Assembly: GCA_946481025.1 (NCBI GenBank)
Contig: CAMLNA010000005.1
Span: 1-64,000, forward strand
DNA: 64,000 nucleotides
DNA from: an uncultured Rivibacter sp.
GTDB taxonomy: Bacteria > Pseudomonadota > Gammaproteobacteria > Burkholderiales > Burkholderiaceae
Reading direction: 5' to 3'
Numbering within the stretch: position 1 is the stretch's first letter; each line of letters starts with the position of its first letter. Position numbers and translations under genes: made by a program. The notes beneath the pieces are model-generated. The model had not been told where the DNA came from and searched no databases. It worked only from the letters and a program-made list of their open reading frames with translations. This document shows positions 30,822 to 42,583 of the stretch, one piece after another.

Positions 30822-33089
30822 TCAATCCTTCACGCAGTCCACGTAGTAGTGGCGCTGCCCGCCCACGGTCTCTTCTGCTTCCACCAGCCCGTGCACGTCG
30901 GTGTCGAAGCCCGGGAAGGCGGCGTTGAACTCGCGCGTGAAGCGCAGGTAGTCCACGATCTTCTTGTTGAAGCGCTCGCCCGGGATGAGCAGCGGGATGC
31001 CCGGCGGGTACGGCGTCAGCAGCGAGGTGGTCACCCGGCCCTCGAGCTGGTCGATGCCCACGCGCTCGGTCTTGCGGTGCGCGATGCAGGCGAAGGCCTC
31101 GCTCGGCTTCATGGCCGGGTGCAGGTTCGAGAGGTACATCTCGGTGGTCAGCCGCGCGATGTCGCCCTTGGCGTACATCTCGTGGATGGCCTGGCAGAGG
31201 TCGCGCAGGCCCATGCGTTCATAACGCGGGTGCGCCGCGCAGAACTCGGGGAGGATGCGCCACATCGGCTGGTTCTTGTCGTAGTCGTCCTTGAACTGCT
31301 GCAGCGCCGTCACCAGCGTGTTCCAGCGGCCCTTGGTGATGCCGATGGTGAACATGATGAAGAACGAGTACAGCCCGGTCTTCTCGACCACCACGCCGTG
31401 CTCGGCCAGGAACTTGGTGACGATGGACGCCGGGATGCCGGTCTTGGCGAACTTGCCGTTCACGTCCAGCCCGGGCGTGATGATGGTGCTCTTGATCGGG
31501 TCGAGCATGTTGAAGCCCGGCGCCAGGTTGCCGAAGCCGTGCCACTTCTCGTTGGCCTGCAGCACCCAGTCGTCCTGGCGGCCGATGCCGTCGGCATTGA
31601 GCTTGTCCGGGCCCCACACCTTGAACCACCAGTCCTTGCCGAACTCCTTGTCGACCTTGCGCATGGCGCGGCGGAAGTCCAGCGCCTCCTTGATGCTCTC
31701 TTCCACCAGCGCGGTGCCGCCGGGCGGCTCCATCATCGCGGCGGCCACGTCGCAGCTGGCGATGATGGCGTACTGCGGGCTGGTGGACGTGTGCATCAGG
31801 TACGCCTCGTTGAAGAGGTGCGTGTCGAGCTTGCGCGTCTGCGAGTCCTGCACGAGCACCTGCGAGGCCTGGCTGATGCCGGCCAGCAGCTTGTGCGTGG
31901 ACTGCGTCGCGTAGGTCATCGCCTCCTTCGGACGGGTGCGGCCCTTGCCCATGGCGTGGTAGGTGCCGTAGAACTTGTGGAACGCGGCATGCGGCAGCCA
32001 GGCTTCGTCGAAATGCAGCGTGTCCACGTAGCCGTCGAGCAGGCTCTTGATGGTCTCGGTGTTGTAGAGCACGCCGTCGTAGGTGCTCTGGGTGAGGGTG
32101 AGGATGCGCGGCTTCACCTGCTTCGGGTCCACGCCGGCGAGCAGCGGGTTGGCCGCGATCTTCTTCTCGATGACCTCGCGGGTGAACTCGCTCTGCGGAA
32201 TGGGCCCGATGATCCCGTAGTGGTTGCGCGTGGGCGTCAGGAACACCGGCACCGCGCCGGTCATGATGATGCTGTGCAGGATGGACTTGTGGCAGTTGCG
32301 GTCCACCACCACCACGTCGCCCGGCGCCACCGTGTGGTGCCACACCATCTTGTTGGAGGTGCTGGTGCCGTTGGTGACGAAGAAGCAGTGGTCGGCGTTG
32401 AAGATGCGCGCGGCGTTGCGCTCGCTGTCGGCCACCGGGCCGGTATGGTCGAGCAGCTGGCCGAGCTCCTCGACCGCGTTGCACACGTCGGCGCGCAGCA
32501 TGTTCTCGCCGAAGAACTGGTGGAACATCTGGCCGATCGGGCTCTTCAGGAAGGCCACGCCGCCCGAATGCCCCGGGCAGTGCCAGGAGTAGGAGCCGTC
32601 CTGCGCGTAGTGCAGCAGCGCCCGGAAGAACGGCGGCGCCAGCGAGTCGAGGTAGCTCTTGGCCTCGCGGATGATGTGGCGCGCCACGAACTCCGGCGTG
32701 TCCTCGAACATGTGGATGAAGCCGTGCAGCTCGCGCAGGATGTCGTTCGGGATGTGCTGCGAGGTGCGCGTCTCGCCGTACAGGTAGATCGGGATCTCGG
32801 CGTTCTTGAAGCGGATCTCCTCGATGAACTTGCGCAGGCTCACCACCGCCTTCACCGGCTCGCTGCCGTCGGCCTCGACCAGCTCCTCGTCGTCGATCGA
32901 CAGGATGAAGGCGCTGGCGCGGCTTTGCTGCTGCGCAAACTGCGACAGGTCGCCGTAGCTGGTGACGCCCAGCACCTCCATGCCTTCCTTCTGGATCGCG
33001 TCGGCCAACGCACGGATGCCGAGGCCCGAGGTGTTCTCGGAGCGAAAGTCCTCGTCGATGATCACGACGGGAAAGTGAAAACGCATCAT
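30822..33089 (-). CDS. Inducible-type arginine/lysine/ornithine decarboxylase
   Basis: PLP-dependent fold-type I decarboxylase of the large bacterial AdiA/LdcI/SpeF family, 755 residues (AdiA is 756). It has an N-terminal flavodoxin-like wing domain (HFPVVIIDEDFRSENTSGLG) and an HCPGHSGGVAFLKSPIG segment. The PLP lysine lies in THKLLAGISQASQVL, and the C-terminal lid has TPYPPGIPLLIPGERF. Family members consume protons and act in acid stress or polyamine supply. Which amino acid is used cannot be decided here, and no antiporter gene is adjacent. ATG 33089 (or 33086) is the family start; upstream codons lack homology. It is convergent with the hipA-like gene. Confidence 0.9.
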   Translation of the reverse strand: MMRFHFPVVIIDEDFRSENTSGLGIRALADAIQKEGMEVLGVTSYGDLSQFAQQQSRASAFILSIDDEELVEADGSEPVKAVVSLRKFIEEIRFKNAEIPIYLYGETRTSQHIPNDILRELHGFIHMFEDTPEFVARHIIREAKSYLDSLAPPFFRALLHYAQDGSYSWHCPGHSGGVAFLKSPIGQMFHQFFGENMLRADVCNAVEELGQLLDHTGPVADSERNAARIFNADHCFFVTNGTSTSNKMVWHHTVAPGDVVVVDRNCHKSILHSIIMTGAVPVFLTPTRNHYGIIGPIPQSEFTREVIEKKIAANPLLAGVDPKQVKPRILTLTQSTYDGVLYNTETIKSLLDGYVDTLHFDEAWLPHAAFHKFYGTYHAMGKGRTRPKEAMTYATQSTHKLLAGISQASQVLVQDSQTRKLDTHLFNEAYLMHTSTSPQYAIIASCDVAAAMMEPPGGTALVEESIKEALDFRRAMRKVDKEFGKDWWFKVWGPDKLNADGIGRQDDWVLQANEKWHGFGNLAPGFNMLDPIKSTIITPGLDVNGKFAKTGIPASIVTKFLAEHGVVVEKTGLYSFFIMFTIGITKGRWNTLVTALQQFKDDYDKNQPMWRILPEFCAAHPRYERMGLRDLCQAIHEMYAKGDIARLTTEMYLSNLHPAMKPSEAFACIAHRKTERVGIDQLEGRVTTSLLTPYPPGIPLLIPGERFNKKIVDYLRFTREFNAAFPGFDTDVHGLVEAEETVGGQRHYYVDCVKD

Positions 33090-33193
33090 GGCGGGCGGCC
33101 TTTCTGGTACTGCGAGAGGTGAAATCCGGCTTGCGGCCTGTCGGGAAAGCGCGAAGTGTAGGACTGTTCGGTGACCGCCTCGCACGCATGGCC

Positions 33194-33209
33194 GCAGACC
33201 GTGGTCTGC
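33194..33209. promoter_or_regulatory. Dyad between the decarboxylase and nfeD genes
   Basis: GCAGACC-GT-GGTCTGC is a perfect 7-base inverted repeat in the divergent region, 105 bases from the decarboxylase start and 44 bases from the nfeD start. It is a possible operator for either gene. No known regulator matches. Confidence 0.3.
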
Positions 33210-33252
33210 GTCGTACACTGCCGCCGTCTTCTACGGGCGGAGGGGTGTGAAC

Positions 33253-33675
33253 ATGAGCGATGCGACCCTGTGGTGGATCGCAACCGGGGTGGCCGTGGCG
33301 CTGGAGCTCGCCACCGGCACCTTCTATCTGCTGATGCTGGCCATCGGGCTGGCGGCCGCCGCGGTGGCGGCCCACCTCGGCGCCGGCTTTTCCATGCAGC
33401 TGGTGGCCGCCGCGGTCATCGGCGGCGGCGCCGTGACGGCGCTGCACCTCCTGCGCGCCAGGCGGCCGGCAGCCCCGCCGGCCGGCGCCAACCGCGACGT
33501 CAACATCGACATCGGCGAGCGCGTCACCGTGACGCAATGGAACCCCGACGGCACGACGCGCGTCCAGTACCGCGGCGCCTCGTGGGCCGCCCGCTATGCC
33601 GGCACCGACGCGCCGGCCCCCGGCGAACACGTGATCCGCGCGGTCGACGGCAGCCAGCTCCTGCTGGGCCGCTGA
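33253..33675 (+). CDS. NfeD family membrane protein
   Basis: Short-form NfeD protein of 140 residues. Two or three hydrophobic segments (about residues 5-75) are followed by a C-terminal OB-fold domain (NIDIGERVTVTQWNPDGTTRVQYRGASW). NfeD proteins partner with SPFH/stomatin proteins, and the next gene encodes one, 47 bases downstream, the usual pairing. The start ATG 33253 has GGAGGGG 7 bases upstream; an in-frame GTG at 33247 is too close to that site. Confidence 0.88.
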   Translation: MSDATLWWIATGVAVALELATGTFYLLMLAIGLAAAAVAAHLGAGFSMQLVAAAVIGGGAVTALHLLRARRPAAPPAGANRDVNIDIGERVTVTQWNPDGTTRVQYRGASWAARYAGTDAPAPGEHVIRAVDGSQLLLGR

Positions 33676-33722
33676 AGCCCCACACGCCGCAACCCAAACA
33701 ACCAAAGACGGAGAACCGATCC

Positions 33723-34640
33723 ATGGAAGCTGTCGCCATCGTGCTGCTCGTCATCGCGGCCATCTTCATCGTGCGCGCCGTGAAGGTCGTGCCGCAGCAG
33801 CATGCCTGGGTGGTCGAGCGGCTCGGCAAGTACCACGGCACGCTCACGCCGGGCCTCAATTTCCTCGTGCCCTTCGTGGACCGGCTGGCCTACAAGCACT
33901 CGCTCAAGGAAATTCCGCTCGACGTGCCCAGCCAGGTCTGCATCACGAAGGACAACACCCAGCTGCAGGTCGACGGCATCCTGTACTTCCAGGTCACCGA
34001 CCCCATGCGCGCGAGCTACGGCTCGTCGAACTACATCATCGCCATCACCCAGCTCGCCCAGACCACGCTGCGCAGCGTGATCGGCAAGATGGAGCTCGAC
34101 AAGACCTTCGAGGAGCGCGACGCGATCAATGCCTCGGTGGTGAGCGCGCTCGACGAGGCCGCCCGCACCTGGGGCGTGAAGGTGCTGCGCTACGAGATCA
34201 AGGACCTCACGCCGCCGGCCGAGATCCTGCGCGCGATGCAGGCGCAGATCACCGCCGAGCGCGAGAAGCGCGCGCTGATCGCCGCCTCCGAAGGCCGCCG
34301 CCAGGAGCAGATCAACATCGCCACCGGCGAGCGCGAGGCCTTCATCGCCCGCTCCGAAGGCGAGAAGCAGGCCGAGATCAACAAGGCCCAGGGCGAGGCC
34401 GCCGCCATCACCGCGGTGGCCGCCGCCACGGCCGAGGCCATCAGCAAGATCGCTGCCGCCATCGAGCAGCCGGGGGGCGGCCAGGCGGTGCAGCTCAAGG
34501 TGGCCGAAAAGGCGGTCGAGGCATTCGCCCAGCTGGCCCAGAAGAACAACACCATGATCGTGCCGGCCAACATGAGCGAGGTGTCCTCGCTCATCGGCAC
34601 CGCGATGACGCTCATCAAGGGCAGCACGCCTGCACGCTGA
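33723..34640 (+). CDS. SPFH/stomatin-family membrane protein (QmcA-like)
   Basis: Membrane-anchored SPFH protein, 305 residues. An N-terminal hydrophobic anchor (residues 2-22) is followed by the SPFH domain: VVPQQHAWVVERLGKYHGTL, PGLNFLVPFVDR and YRVTDP-like YFQVTDPMRASYG. A long Ala/Glu-rich coiled coil (about 190-265: AEREKRALIAASEGRR) drives oligomer rings. Such proteins organise membrane microdomains and can restrain FtsH-like proteases. The gene forms an operon with nfeD and overlaps the next gene by one base (TGATG). Confidence 0.9.
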   Translation: MEAVAIVLLVIAAIFIVRAVKVVPQQHAWVVERLGKYHGTLTPGLNFLVPFVDRLAYKHSLKEIPLDVPSQVCITKDNTQLQVDGILYFQVTDPMRASYGSSNYIIAITQLAQTTLRSVIGKMELDKTFEERDAINASVVSALDEAARTWGVKVLRYEIKDLTPPAEILRAMQAQITAEREKRALIAASEGRRQEQINIATGEREAFIARSEGEKQAEINKAQGEAAAITAVAAATAEAISKIAAAIEQPGGGQAVQLKVAEKAVEAFAQLAQKNNTMIVPANMSEVSSLIGTAMTLIKGSTPAR

Positions 34641-35023
34641 TGGACGCGAGGAACGTGCTGGGCACGCAGCTCGTGCCCTGCTCCTACGACCCGCTCACCG
34701 GCTGGTGGCGCGACGGCTGCTGCCACACCGACGAGAACGACCACGGCAGCCATGTCATCTGCGCCCGCATGACGATGGAGTTCCTGAACTTCTCGATGGA
34801 GCGCGGCAACGACCTCATCACCGCCCGGCCGGCATCGCGCTTCCGCGGCCTGAAGCCGGGCGATCGCTGGTGCCTGTGCGCCCTGCGCTGGAAAGAGGCC
34901 ATGGAAGAAGGCTACGCGCCGCCCGTGGTGCTGGAGAGCACGCACGAGCGGGCGCTGGAGCTGGTGCCGCTCGAGACGCTGCAGACGCACGCCTGGAAAG
35001 CCGACTCGGCGCAGCGCTCCTGA
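34640..35023 (+). CDS. DUF2237 family protein
   Basis: Conserved protein of 127 residues of unknown function. NVLGTQLVPCSYDPLTGWWRDG, CCHTDENDHGSHVICA and GLKPGDRWCLCALRWKEA are the family signature. Several conserved Cys and His residues suggest metal binding or redox activity, but this has not been shown. Its ATG overlaps the stop of the SPFH gene by one base, so translation is probably coupled. Confidence 0.88.
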   Translation: MDARNVLGTQLVPCSYDPLTGWWRDGCCHTDENDHGSHVICARMTMEFLNFSMERGNDLITARPASRFRGLKPGDRWCLCALRWKEAMEEGYAPPVVLESTHERALELVPLETLQTHAWKADSAQRS

Positions 35024-35042
35024 GCGCCGGCGGGCGTTCAGC

Positions 35043-35582
35043 TCAATCGTCGTCCTGGGTTGCGTCCAGGCCCGGGAACAGCACCTCGGTGAAGCCGAAC
35101 CGGGTGAAGTCGCGCACGCGCATCGGGTAGAGCTTGCCCAAGAGGTGGTCGCACTCGTGCTGCACCACCCGCGCATGAAAACCCTCCGCCTCGCGCTCGA
35201 TCGGCTGGCCGGCGGGGTCGAAGCCGCTGTAGCGGATGCGCGCGAACCGCGGCACCACGCCGCGCAGGCCGGGCACCGAGAGGCACCCTTCCCAGCCTTC
35301 TTCCTCCTCGTCGGACAGCGGCACGATGGCCGGGTTGATGAGCACCGTGCGCGGCACCGGCGGCGCATCCGGGTAGCGGTCGTTTTTCGTGAAACCGAAG
35401 ATCACCAGCTGCAGGTCCACCCCGATCTGCGGTGCGGCGAGCCCGGCGCCGTTGGCGGCCTCCATGGTGTCGAACATGTCGTCGATGAGCGCCTGCAGCT
35501 CGGGCGTGCCGAATTCACGAACGGGCTGGGCCACGCGCAGCAGGCGCGGGTCGCCCATCTTCAGGATCTGGCGCACTGTCAT
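35043..35582 (-). CDS. def: Peptide deformylase
   Basis: Metalloenzyme that removes the formyl group from nascent N-termini; 179 residues. All three motifs are present: [18 protein letters not shown] (metal Cys) and QHECDHLLG (two metal His and the catalytic Glu). The start [20 protein letters not shown] at 35582 is the family start; the longer frame upstream has no homology. The C-terminus ([19 protein letters not shown]) is a little longer than in E. coli and typical for a second Burkholderiales deformylase. It is not next to fmt here, so a def-fmt pair may exist elsewhere. Confidence 0.94.
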   Translation of the reverse strand: MTVRQILKMGDPRLLRVAQPVREFGTPELQALIDDMFDTMEAANGAGLAAPQIGVDLQLVIFGFTKNDRYPDAPPVPRTVLINPAIVPLSDEEEEGWEGCLSVPGLRGVVPRFARIRYSGFDPAGQPIEREAEGFHARVVQHECDHLLGKLYPMRVRDFTRFGFTEVLFPGLDATQDDD

Positions 35583-35634
35583 GGCGGTCTCTTGCAAAGC
35601 GGGAAGCGGCGGTGGCCGATGGTAGCCTCGCGCC

Positions 35635-36024
35635 ATGCAGCTTGCCCGCCTACACCACGTCGCGGTCATCGCCTCGGACTACCCTCGCGCCAGGCGCTTC
35701 TACACCGAGGTGCTGGGGCTGGCGGTCGTGGCCGAGACCTACCGCGCCGCGCGCGACTCCTACAAGCTCGACCTCGCCTTGCCCGACGGCACCCAGATCG
35801 AGCTGTTCTCGTTCCCCCACCCGCCACCGCGCCCGACCCGCCCGGAAGCCTGCGGGCTGCGGCACCTGGCATTCGCGGTGCGTGACATCGACGCCGCCCT
35901 TGCCCACCTGAGCCGCCATGGCGTGGCCGCCGAGCCGGTGCGCGTGGACGAGCTGACCGGCCGGCGCTTCACCTTCTTCGCCGACCCGGACGGCCTGCCG
36001 CTGGAGCTGTACGAGCAGGACTGA
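35635..36024 (+). CDS. VOC (glyoxalase/bleomycin-resistance fold) protein, YaeR-like
   Basis: Small metal-dependent VOC-fold protein, 129 residues. [51 protein letters not shown] and [15 protein letters not shown] show the two beta-alpha-beta-beta-beta modules and the metal-ligand positions His and Glu of the SMU1112c/YaeR group. The substrate is unknown. It is divergent from def, with 52 bases between the starts. Confidence 0.87.
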   Translation: MQLARLHHVAVIASDYPRARRFYTEVLGLAVVAETYRAARDSYKLDLALPDGTQIELFSFPHPPPRPTRPEACGLRHLAFAVRDIDAALAHLSRHGVAAEPVRVDELTGRRFTFFADPDGLPLELYEQD

Positions 36025-36055
36025 CCCTCCGATGGGGGTGTCACGCAAATTTCAC

Positions 36056-36083
36056 TGAAGTTTTTCACGAGCGCTGTCGATAC
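36056..36083 (+). promoter_or_regulatory. FliA (sigma-28)-like promoter for the chemoreceptor gene
   Basis: TGAAGTTT (36056-36063) and GTCGATAC (36076-36083), 12 bases apart, resemble the flagellar sigma-28 elements TAAAGTTT and GCCGATAA (usual spacing 11). The RNA start would be near 36090, giving a leader of about 50 bases for the chemoreceptor at 36139. Chemoreceptor genes are typical sigma-28 targets. Confidence 0.45.
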
Positions 36084-36138
36084 CGCGTGAGAGCACCTCG
36101 TTGGGCCTGCTCGCCAACAAAGTTTCAGGGACATCCTC

Positions 36139-37686
36139 ATGAAGAACGCTCTTCACCAGCGCTTGCTGGTCGCTTTCGGCATCGTGATCGCGCTGACCGG
36201 GCTGACTGGCGCGACCGTGGGCTGGTACACGTGGAAGACGCAGCGCGACTTCAAGTACCTCTACGACAACACCCGCGGCTCGGGCGAGCTGCTCAAGGCC
36301 AGCAGCGCGCTCTGGCAGCTGCGCTACAACCTGGCCATCGCCGCCACGGCCGACGAGGCCGGCATCCGCAAGGCGGCCGGCGAGGAGGCCAAGCTGTTCA
36401 AGGCGGTCAACGACGCGCTGGACGTCTACGGCGCGCTGCAGCTGAGCGCCGACGAGGGCGCCGCCCTGGCCAAGGTGCGCGAAGCGCTCCAGGGCTATGC
36501 GCAGGCGCGCCCGCACTGGTACGAGCTGCGCCTGCAGGGCAAGGACGACGAAGCCAGGGAGTACCGGGCCCGGAACGCCACGCCGACCGGCGCCACGCTC
36601 GCCAAGGCCTTCAATGCGCAGGTGGACCTGCAGGCCGAGGCGGCGGCCGAATCTCACCGGCTGCTCGACGCCGGCGCGTCCCAGGTGCGGCTGATGGTGC
36701 TGGGCATCTGCATCGTGGCGCTGGGCATCGCCGTGTGGCTGGCAGCGTGGATCGTGCGCGTGCTGACCGGCCCGGTGGCCCGGGCCACGGCCGTGGCCAA
36801 CAACATCGCGCAAGGTCACCTGTCGAACGAGATCCCGAACGACAAGGGGCCGATGGGCCACCTGATGAGCGCGCTGCGCGACATGCAGGCCAGCCTCTCG
36901 CACATCGTGTCGTCGGTGCGGGCCAACGCCGAGGAGGTGGCCACCGCCGGCACGCAGATCGCCCAGGGCAACAACCACCTGAGCGCCCGGACGGACGACC
37001 AGGCTTCGGCCCTGCAGCAGACCTCGGCCTCGATGGAAGAGCTGGGCGCCACGGTGCGGCAGAACGCCGACAACGCGGCCCAGGCCAACCAGCTCGCACA
37101 CGGCGCCTCGGCGGTGGCGGTGAAAGGCGGCGAGGTGGTCGCCCAGGTGGTCGACACCATGAAGGGCATCAATGACAGCTCGCGCCGCATTGCCGACATC
37201 ATCGGCGTGATCGACGGCATCGCCTTCCAGACCAACATCCTGGCGTTGAACGCCGCCGTCGAAGCGGCGCGGGCCGGCGAGCAGGGCCGCGGCTTCGCGG
37301 TGGTGGCCGGCGAAGTGCGCACGCTGGCGCAACGCAGTGCCGAAGCAGCCCGGGAGATCAAGAGCCTCATCAACGCCAGCGTCGAGCGTGTCGAGCAAGG
37401 CACCGCGCTGGTCGACCAGGCCGGTGCCACGATGAACGAGGTGGTCGCCTCGATCCGCCGCGTGACCGACATCATGAGCGAGATCAGCGTGGCCAGCGCC
37501 CAGCAGAGCGCCGGCGTGGCCCAGGTGGGCGCAGCCGTCACGAAGATGGACGAAACCACCCAGCAGAACGCATCACTGGTGCAGGAAAGCGCCGCGGCGG
37601 CCGAGAGCCTGAAGGAGCAGGCGCACCGGCTCGTCGAGGCGGTGGCGGTGTTCAAGCTCGGCGCAGGCGAGCCGAGGCTGGCCTGA
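36139..37686 (+). CDS. Methyl-accepting chemotaxis protein
   Basis: Transmembrane chemoreceptor of 515 residues. TM1 lies at about 8-30, followed by a periplasmic four-helix-bundle type sensor (about 35-185, [20 protein letters not shown]). TM2 ([22 protein letters not shown], about 190-212), HAMP and a long cytoplasmic coiled coil follow. The conserved signalling tip is [20 protein letters not shown]. No C-terminal receptor-tethering pentapeptide is seen; the protein ends in a short GEPRLA tail. The ligand is unknown. No other che or fli gene is nearby, and a FliA-like promoter precedes it. Confidence 0.93.
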   Translation: MKNALHQRLLVAFGIVIALTGLTGATVGWYTWKTQRDFKYLYDNTRGSGELLKASSALWQLRYNLAIAATADEAGIRKAAGEEAKLFKAVNDALDVYGALQLSADEGAALAKVREALQGYAQARPHWYELRLQGKDDEAREYRARNATPTGATLAKAFNAQVDLQAEAAAESHRLLDAGASQVRLMVLGICIVALGIAVWLAAWIVRVLTGPVARATAVANNIAQGHLSNEIPNDKGPMGHLMSALRDMQASLSHIVSSVRANAEEVATAGTQIAQGNNHLSARTDDQASALQQTSASMEELGATVRQNADNAAQANQLAHGASAVAVKGGEVVAQVVDTMKGINDSSRRIADIIGVIDGIAFQTNILALNAAVEAARAGEQGRGFAVVAGEVRTLAQRSAEAAREIKSLINASVERVEQGTALVDQAGATMNEVVASIRRVTDIMSEISVASAQQSAGVAQVGAAVTKMDETTQQNASLVQESAAAAESLKEQAHRLVEAVAVFKLGAGEPRLA

Positions 37687-37693
37687 CGGGCGC

Positions 37694-39841
<2,148 letters not shown>

Positions 39842-39858
39842 TCACGAGGACGTCATCC

Positions 39859-41244
39859 ATGCCCTTCGACTTCGACCTCATCACCCTGGGCGCCGGCTCC
39901 GGCGGCGTGGCGGCCTCGCGCCGCGCGGCGGCACATGGTGCGCGCGTGGCCATCGTCGAAGGCAGCCGTGTGGGCGGTACCTGCGTGATCCGCGGCTGCG
40001 TGCCCAAGAAGCTGCTCATGTATGCGGCGCAGCTGGGGGATGCGCTGCGCGAAGCGCCGCACTACGGCTGGTCGCCGGCCGGCTCGGGCTTCGACATGGC
40101 ACGCTGGGCCGCCGCCAAGGCGGCCGCGACGGCGCGGCTCGAAGGGGTGTACCGACAGCTGCTCGAAGACGCCAAGGTGGAGCTGGTCGAAGGCTGGGGG
40201 CGCATCACCGGGCCGCACACGGTGGAAGTGGCCGGACGGCGGCTTACCGCGCGGCACCTGCTGGTGGCCACCGGCGCCTCGCCCAGCCGCGAGGCGATCG
40301 AGGGCCTCGCCGACGCGGCAACGTCCGACGACCTGCTCGACCTCGCCGCCCTGCCCGATCGCATGGCCGTCGTGGGCGGCGGGTACATCGCGGTGGAGTT
40401 CGCCAGCATCGTGGCACGGCTCGGTGTGCAGGTGAGCCTGTTCTATCGCGCCGGCCTCCCGCTGCGCGGCTTCGACGAAGACCTGCGCCGCCGGCTCGCG
40501 CCCGCGCTGGAGGCGGGGGGCATCCGGCTCATGGGCGCGGTGCCGGCACGAGTGCAGAAACGCGCACCGGCCTTCCTGCTGCACATGGCCGACGGGGCCG
40601 TGCACGAGTTCCCGTACGTCCTCAACGCCACGGGCCGCCGGCCCAATACCCGTGGGCTCGGGCTCGACACGCTGGGCATCGGCGTGGACGCCGAAGGCGC
40701 CGTCCCGGTGGACGGTCAACTGCGCACCAGCGCCCAGGGCGTCTACGCCATCGGCGACGTCACTCGCCTGAAGAACCTCACGCCAGTGGCCATCGCGCAG
40801 GGCCGCACCCTGGCCGATGCGCTCTTCGGCGGCCGCCCGCTGCGCCCGCTCGACCTCGTGTCGGCCGCCAGCGCGGTGTTCACCCTGCCGCCCATCGGCA
40901 CGGCAGGCCTCAACGAAAACCAGGCGCTGGCCGCGGGCCACCGGCTGAAGATCTACGAAGCCGATTTCCGGCCGATGCGCCAGGCGTTCTACGGCGGCAG
41001 CGAGCGCAGCTACATGAAGCTCGTGGTCGATGCCGATACCGACCTCGTGCTGGGCATCCACATGCTGGGTGCCGACGCTCCCGAGATCGTGCAAAGCCTC
41101 TCGGTAACCCTGACCTGCGGCGCGACCAAGCAGGACTTCGACCACACGCTCGCCGTGCACCCTACGGCGGCCGAGGAGTTCATGCTGATGCGCGAGCCGA
41201 GCCGGGTGCTCGACCGCGTCAACACAATGATGTCTCCGATGTAA
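39859..41244 (+). CDS. gor: Glutathione-disulfide reductase
   Basis: NADPH-dependent flavoenzyme that keeps glutathione reduced; 461 residues. FAD motif LITLGAGSGGVAASRRAA is followed by the redox disulfide in GGTCVIRGCVPKKLL, the NAD(P)H motif AVVGGGYIAVEFASI and the FAD motif YAIGDVT. The dimer-interface domain carries the catalytic His-Glu as HPTAAEE. The start at 39859 has GAGGA 8 bases upstream. It lies head to head with ligA. It is the first of three genes that separate ligA from zipA. Confidence 0.95.
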   Translation: MPFDFDLITLGAGSGGVAASRRAAAHGARVAIVEGSRVGGTCVIRGCVPKKLLMYAAQLGDALREAPHYGWSPAGSGFDMARWAAAKAAATARLEGVYRQLLEDAKVELVEGWGRITGPHTVEVAGRRLTARHLLVATGASPSREAIEGLADAATSDDLLDLAALPDRMAVVGGGYIAVEFASIVARLGVQVSLFYRAGLPLRGFDEDLRRRLAPALEAGGIRLMGAVPARVQKRAPAFLLHMADGAVHEFPYVLNATGRRPNTRGLGLDTLGIGVDAEGAVPVDGQLRTSAQGVYAIGDVTRLKNLTPVAIAQGRTLADALFGGRPLRPLDLVSAASAVFTLPPIGTAGLNENQALAAGHRLKIYEADFRPMRQAFYGGSERSYMKLVVDADTDLVLGIHMLGADAPEIVQSLSVTLTCGATKQDFDHTLAVHPTAAEEFMLMREPSRVLDRVNTMMSPM

Positions 41245-41315
41245 CCGGAGTTGTCGCTGCTCCCTGAGGCCCGTCACGCCTGCCTACATTCGTGCCTCGT
41301 CTGAGAGGGGCAACG

Positions 41316-42557
41316 ATGAAGGTTCTCTGCGGGTTCTTCCTCGCATGCACGGTCGGGAGCGCGGCCGCCCAGGAACACTGGACCGCCGCACGGGTGGGCA
41401 CGCTCGGCGGCTGGTACACCAGCGCGGCGGCACTCAATGACCGGGGCGAGGTGGTCGGCGTGTCGTCCACCGCGCAGCACGAAAACCATGCCTTCCTCTA
41501 CAGCGCAGGGCGCCTGCATGACCTCGGCACGCTGGGCGGGTCGGCCAGCGGCGCCACCGGCATCAACAACGCCGGACAGGTGGTCGGGTGGTCGTTCGGC
41601 AGCGACGGCGGGCATCGCGCCTTCCTCTACGGCGGCGCGCGCATGCAAGACATCACCCCGGCCGGCGCCGAGCATGGCGGCGCGCTCGCCATCAACCAGC
41701 GCGGCCAGGTGGCCGGGTGGTCACAAACCCGCAGCAGCGACGGCGCGGTGCAATGGCGTGGGTTCACCCACGCCAGCAGCACCGGCGCGACCACGTCCTT
41801 CGGCACGCTGGGTGGCGCGCACAGCCACGTGCGCGCGATCAACGGTGCCGGGCAGGTCGTCGGGGAGTCCAACGTCCTCGGCGATCGCGAGTCGCATGCC
41901 TACCTGCATGACGGCCGCACCATGACGCCGCTGGGCCACCTGGGCGGCGCTCAAAGCGGCGCCACCGCCATCAATGAAGCGGGCGACGTCGTGGGCCATG
42001 CCAGCCTGCCCGACGCGGGGCAGCACGCCTTCCTGTGGCGCGGCGGCACCCTGACCGACATGGGCACGCTGGGCGGCACGCAAAGCCGCGCCGCCGACAT
42101 CAATGACCGCGGCCAGGCGGTCGGCCACGCGAGCCTGGCCGGCGACGAGAACTTTCGCGCCTTCCTGTTCGACCAGGGCCGCATGACCGACCTGGGCACG
42201 CTGGGCGGCGCGTCGAGCCAGGCCCTGGGCATCAACAACCTGGGGCAGGTGGTGGGCTGGGCCGAGATCGGCTCGCCGGCACCGGGCGAGGCGAACCGCC
42301 ACGTCTTCTTCTACAGCGACGGCGTGATGACCGACCTGACGAGCTGGGTGATGCGCTCGTTCGACATCGTGGCCGACGTGGACCCGTACTCGGTGCTGCT
42401 CAACGATGTGGGCCAGGTGGTGCTTTCGGCCACCTTCCACACCGGCGACCGCGGCCTGTTCCTGCTGTCGCCGGCGCCCGAGCCGCTCACCTATGCACTG
42501 ATGCTGGCCGGGCTGGCGGCCCTGGCCGCACTGCGGCGGCGCAACCTTCCCGGCTGA
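41316..42557 (+). CDS. HAF-repeat extracellular protein with PEP-CTERM sorting signal
   Basis: Exported protein of 413 residues. The signal peptide (MKVLCGFFLACTVGSAAAQ) is followed by seven HAF repeats of about 45 residues, each with a GTLGG-type turn and an AINxxGQVVGxS-type strand (for example GTLGGSASGATGINNAGQVV); one repeat near residue 120 is degenerate. The C-terminus APEPLTYALMLAGLAALAALRRR is a PEP-CTERM signal: a PEP motif, a hydrophobic helix and an Arg cluster, which exosortase would process. The repeat family probably forms a beta-propeller or solenoid at the surface; its role is unknown. GAGAGGGG precedes the ATG. Confidence 0.85.
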   Translation: MKVLCGFFLACTVGSAAAQEHWTAARVGTLGGWYTSAAALNDRGEVVGVSSTAQHENHAFLYSAGRLHDLGTLGGSASGATGINNAGQVVGWSFGSDGGHRAFLYGGARMQDITPAGAEHGGALAINQRGQVAGWSQTRSSDGAVQWRGFTHASSTGATTSFGTLGGAHSHVRAINGAGQVVGESNVLGDRESHAYLHDGRTMTPLGHLGGAQSGATAINEAGDVVGHASLPDAGQHAFLWRGGTLTDMGTLGGTQSRAADINDRGQAVGHASLAGDENFRAFLFDQGRMTDLGTLGGASSQALGINNLGQVVGWAEIGSPAPGEANRHVFFYSDGVMTDLTSWVMRSFDIVADVDPYSVLLNDVGQVVLSATFHTGDRGLFLLSPAPEPLTYALMLAGLAALAALRRRNLPG

Positions 42558-42583
42558 TCGGCCAGGGACCGATCCAGTCCGGG

